A stretch of 15,348 nucleotides of DNA from Deltaproteobacteria bacterium (GTDB lineage Bacteria; Desulfobacterota_B; Binatia; Binatales; Binataceae): positions 1 through 15,348 of the forward strand of contig JAKAVX010000011.1 in assembly GCA_021827465.1 (NCBI GenBank). The letters are read 5' to 3'. This document shows positions 14,563-15,348 of this stretch, piece after piece. The notes beneath the pieces were generated by a model that was not told where the DNA came from, searched no databases, and worked only from the letters and a program-made list of their open reading frames with translations. The position numbers and the translations under genes were made by a program. Each line of letters begins with the position of its first letter. Position 1 is the stretch's first letter.

Positions 14563-15348
14563 GACCACCAGCGTTCCAGCTTGAAGTCGTGCGCGATCGC
14601 GTCGAGCGCGTTGTAGGCCGGGCCGAAGGTGACGAAGCCGTGCGGATGCTGGGTTGCGCCGCACATGTAAAGCCCGCCGATCGGCGTGCGATAGTCGGAC
14701 AGAACCGGGCCCGGCCGGCGGTCGAGCAGGTTGTCGAGGTCGATAAGCCCGCCGATCCAGTCGCCCCGCACCATGTTGGGGATACGGCGCGAGATGTCGA
14801 GCGGTGTGTACGTCGTCCAGTCGAGGAGCGCTCCCTCGCCAAGGTTCGGGGCCGCGGCCTTCCACACGTCGATACATCGCTCGCCGTACTCGCGCGCGAT
14901 CTGATCCCACGCGTAAGGCCCGCCCTCGTTCAATGCGAACGGAGCCAGTTGGCGCAGAAGCCCGGTGTAGCAGCCCTCAGGCGCGTCGCTGCGGTCGAAG
15001 AGCGTATTGACCGCGGCGTTGGGCCTCGGCTCGAGCAGCCGGCCCGCGCGCAGCGCGCGCCAGTCGTCGTTGAGCTCGCTCGCGCTTTCGTAGCCGAGGT
15101 TGATGACCCACGCGTTGTTCACGTCGGGGTCGAACTCAGCCGCGCGATACTCGGGTTTTTTCGCAAGCGCCAGATGTACGCTGAAGAACGACGCGTCCAT
15201 GTGCGGAAAGCGCTCGACTTCGCGCTTGACGGGCGCCGGCAACTGCTCCGGACTGACCATCGAGAGGAACGTCTGTTCGAGGCTCGCCGAGCTTGCGACC
15301 AGGTAACGGGCGCGAATCAGGCTTCCGTCCTCCAGCACGACGCCCATC
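14559..15348 (-). CDS. FAD-dependent oxidoreductase, PYROXD2-like, C-terminal part (runs off window)
   Basis: About 262 C-terminal residues are present; the start and FAD-binding N-terminus lie beyond base 15348. The first visible ATG is internal, since GVVLEDGSLIRARYLVASSAS lines up with the middle of the neighbouring full-length copy (GVRLKDGRTIEARRLVASNAD). Other shared places are DPDVNNAWVINLGYES with NPDINKCFYTIVGFEN, and NTLFDRSDAPEG with NTLWDRSQAPEG. The last FAD motif is GLYMCGATQHPHGFVTFGPAYNA, lacking the GGGG run of the other copy. Its stop overlaps the next gene's start by four bases. This is a diverged paralogue of the downstream oxidoreductase, not a recent duplicate. Confidence 0.88.
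   Translation of the reverse strand, partial: MGVVLEDGSLIRARYLVASSASLEQTFLSMVSPEQLPAPVKREVERFPHMDASFFSVHLALAKKPEYRAAEFDPDVNNAWVINLGYESASELNDDWRALRAGRLLEPRPNAAVNTLFDRSDAPEGCYTGLLRQLAPFALNEGGPYAWDQIAREYGERCIDVWKAAAPNLGEGALLDWTTYTPLDISRRIPNMVRGDWIGGLIDLDNLLDRRPGPVLSDYRTPIGGLYMCGATQHPHGFVTFGPAYNALDAIAHDFKLERWWS

Noticed and set aside
14563..14910. Upstream extension of the first SCP2-like gene
   Set aside because: The ATGA overlap with the flavoprotein stop is the expected start, and the extension is a shadow frame of the flavoprotein gene.

Overview
The window comes from a GC-rich Gram-negative-type bacterium. Evidence for this is a lipobox lipoprotein, a signal-peptide PAP2 enzyme and bacterial Shine-Dalgarno spacing throughout. 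Most genes look roughly 60-65% GC by eye. The mix of coenzyme-B12 ethanolamine ammonia-lyase, acyl-ACP desaturase, SCP2-like lipid-binding proteins and CrtI/PYROXD2-like flavoproteins suits a metabolically broad soil or water bacterium, but nothing here fixes the taxon.

Layout. Bases 1-127 are the end of an IS3-family insertion sequence: the first codons of orfA plus a terminal inverted repeat. Next (309-2393, minus) is a group II PLP-dependent decarboxylase of the tyrosine-decarboxylase type, clearly lower in GC than its neighbours, so probably acquired. An orphan lipoprotein (2550-3350, minus) follows. eutB and eutC (3714-5881, plus) overlap by ATGA and encode ethanolamine ammonia-lyase; no microcompartment or other eut genes are visible. 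Converging on eutC is an acyl-ACP desaturase (5853-6647, minus), preceded by a small, apparently frameshifted ORF (6669-6828) and a SnoaL/NTF2-like protein (6905-7300). A stand-alone pncC/CinA-C gene (7487-7969, plus) ends in a probable intrinsic terminator.

The rest is read on the minus strand. A GT4 glycosyltransferase (9077-10249) overlaps a flippase-like LPG-synthase-type membrane protein (8053-9093) by 17 bp, forming an envelope-glycolipid pair. A PAP2-superfamily protein with an altered catalytic motif (10747-11733) is followed by a possible 75-residue ORF. Bases 12025-15348 hold a tightly packed operon in which a two-gene unit, an FAD-dependent CrtI/PYROXD2-like oxidoreductase followed by a small SCP2-like lipid-binding protein, occurs twice in tandem. 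The first oxidoreductase runs off the window.

How they work together. The strongest functional unit is the doubled flavoprotein/SCP2 operon. The natural inference is that each SCP2-like protein holds or delivers a hydrophobic substrate for its neighbouring oxidoreductase; the substrate is unknown. The EutBC pair would release acetaldehyde and ammonia from ethanolamine in the cytosol. No CRISPR, tRNA or rRNA was seen.
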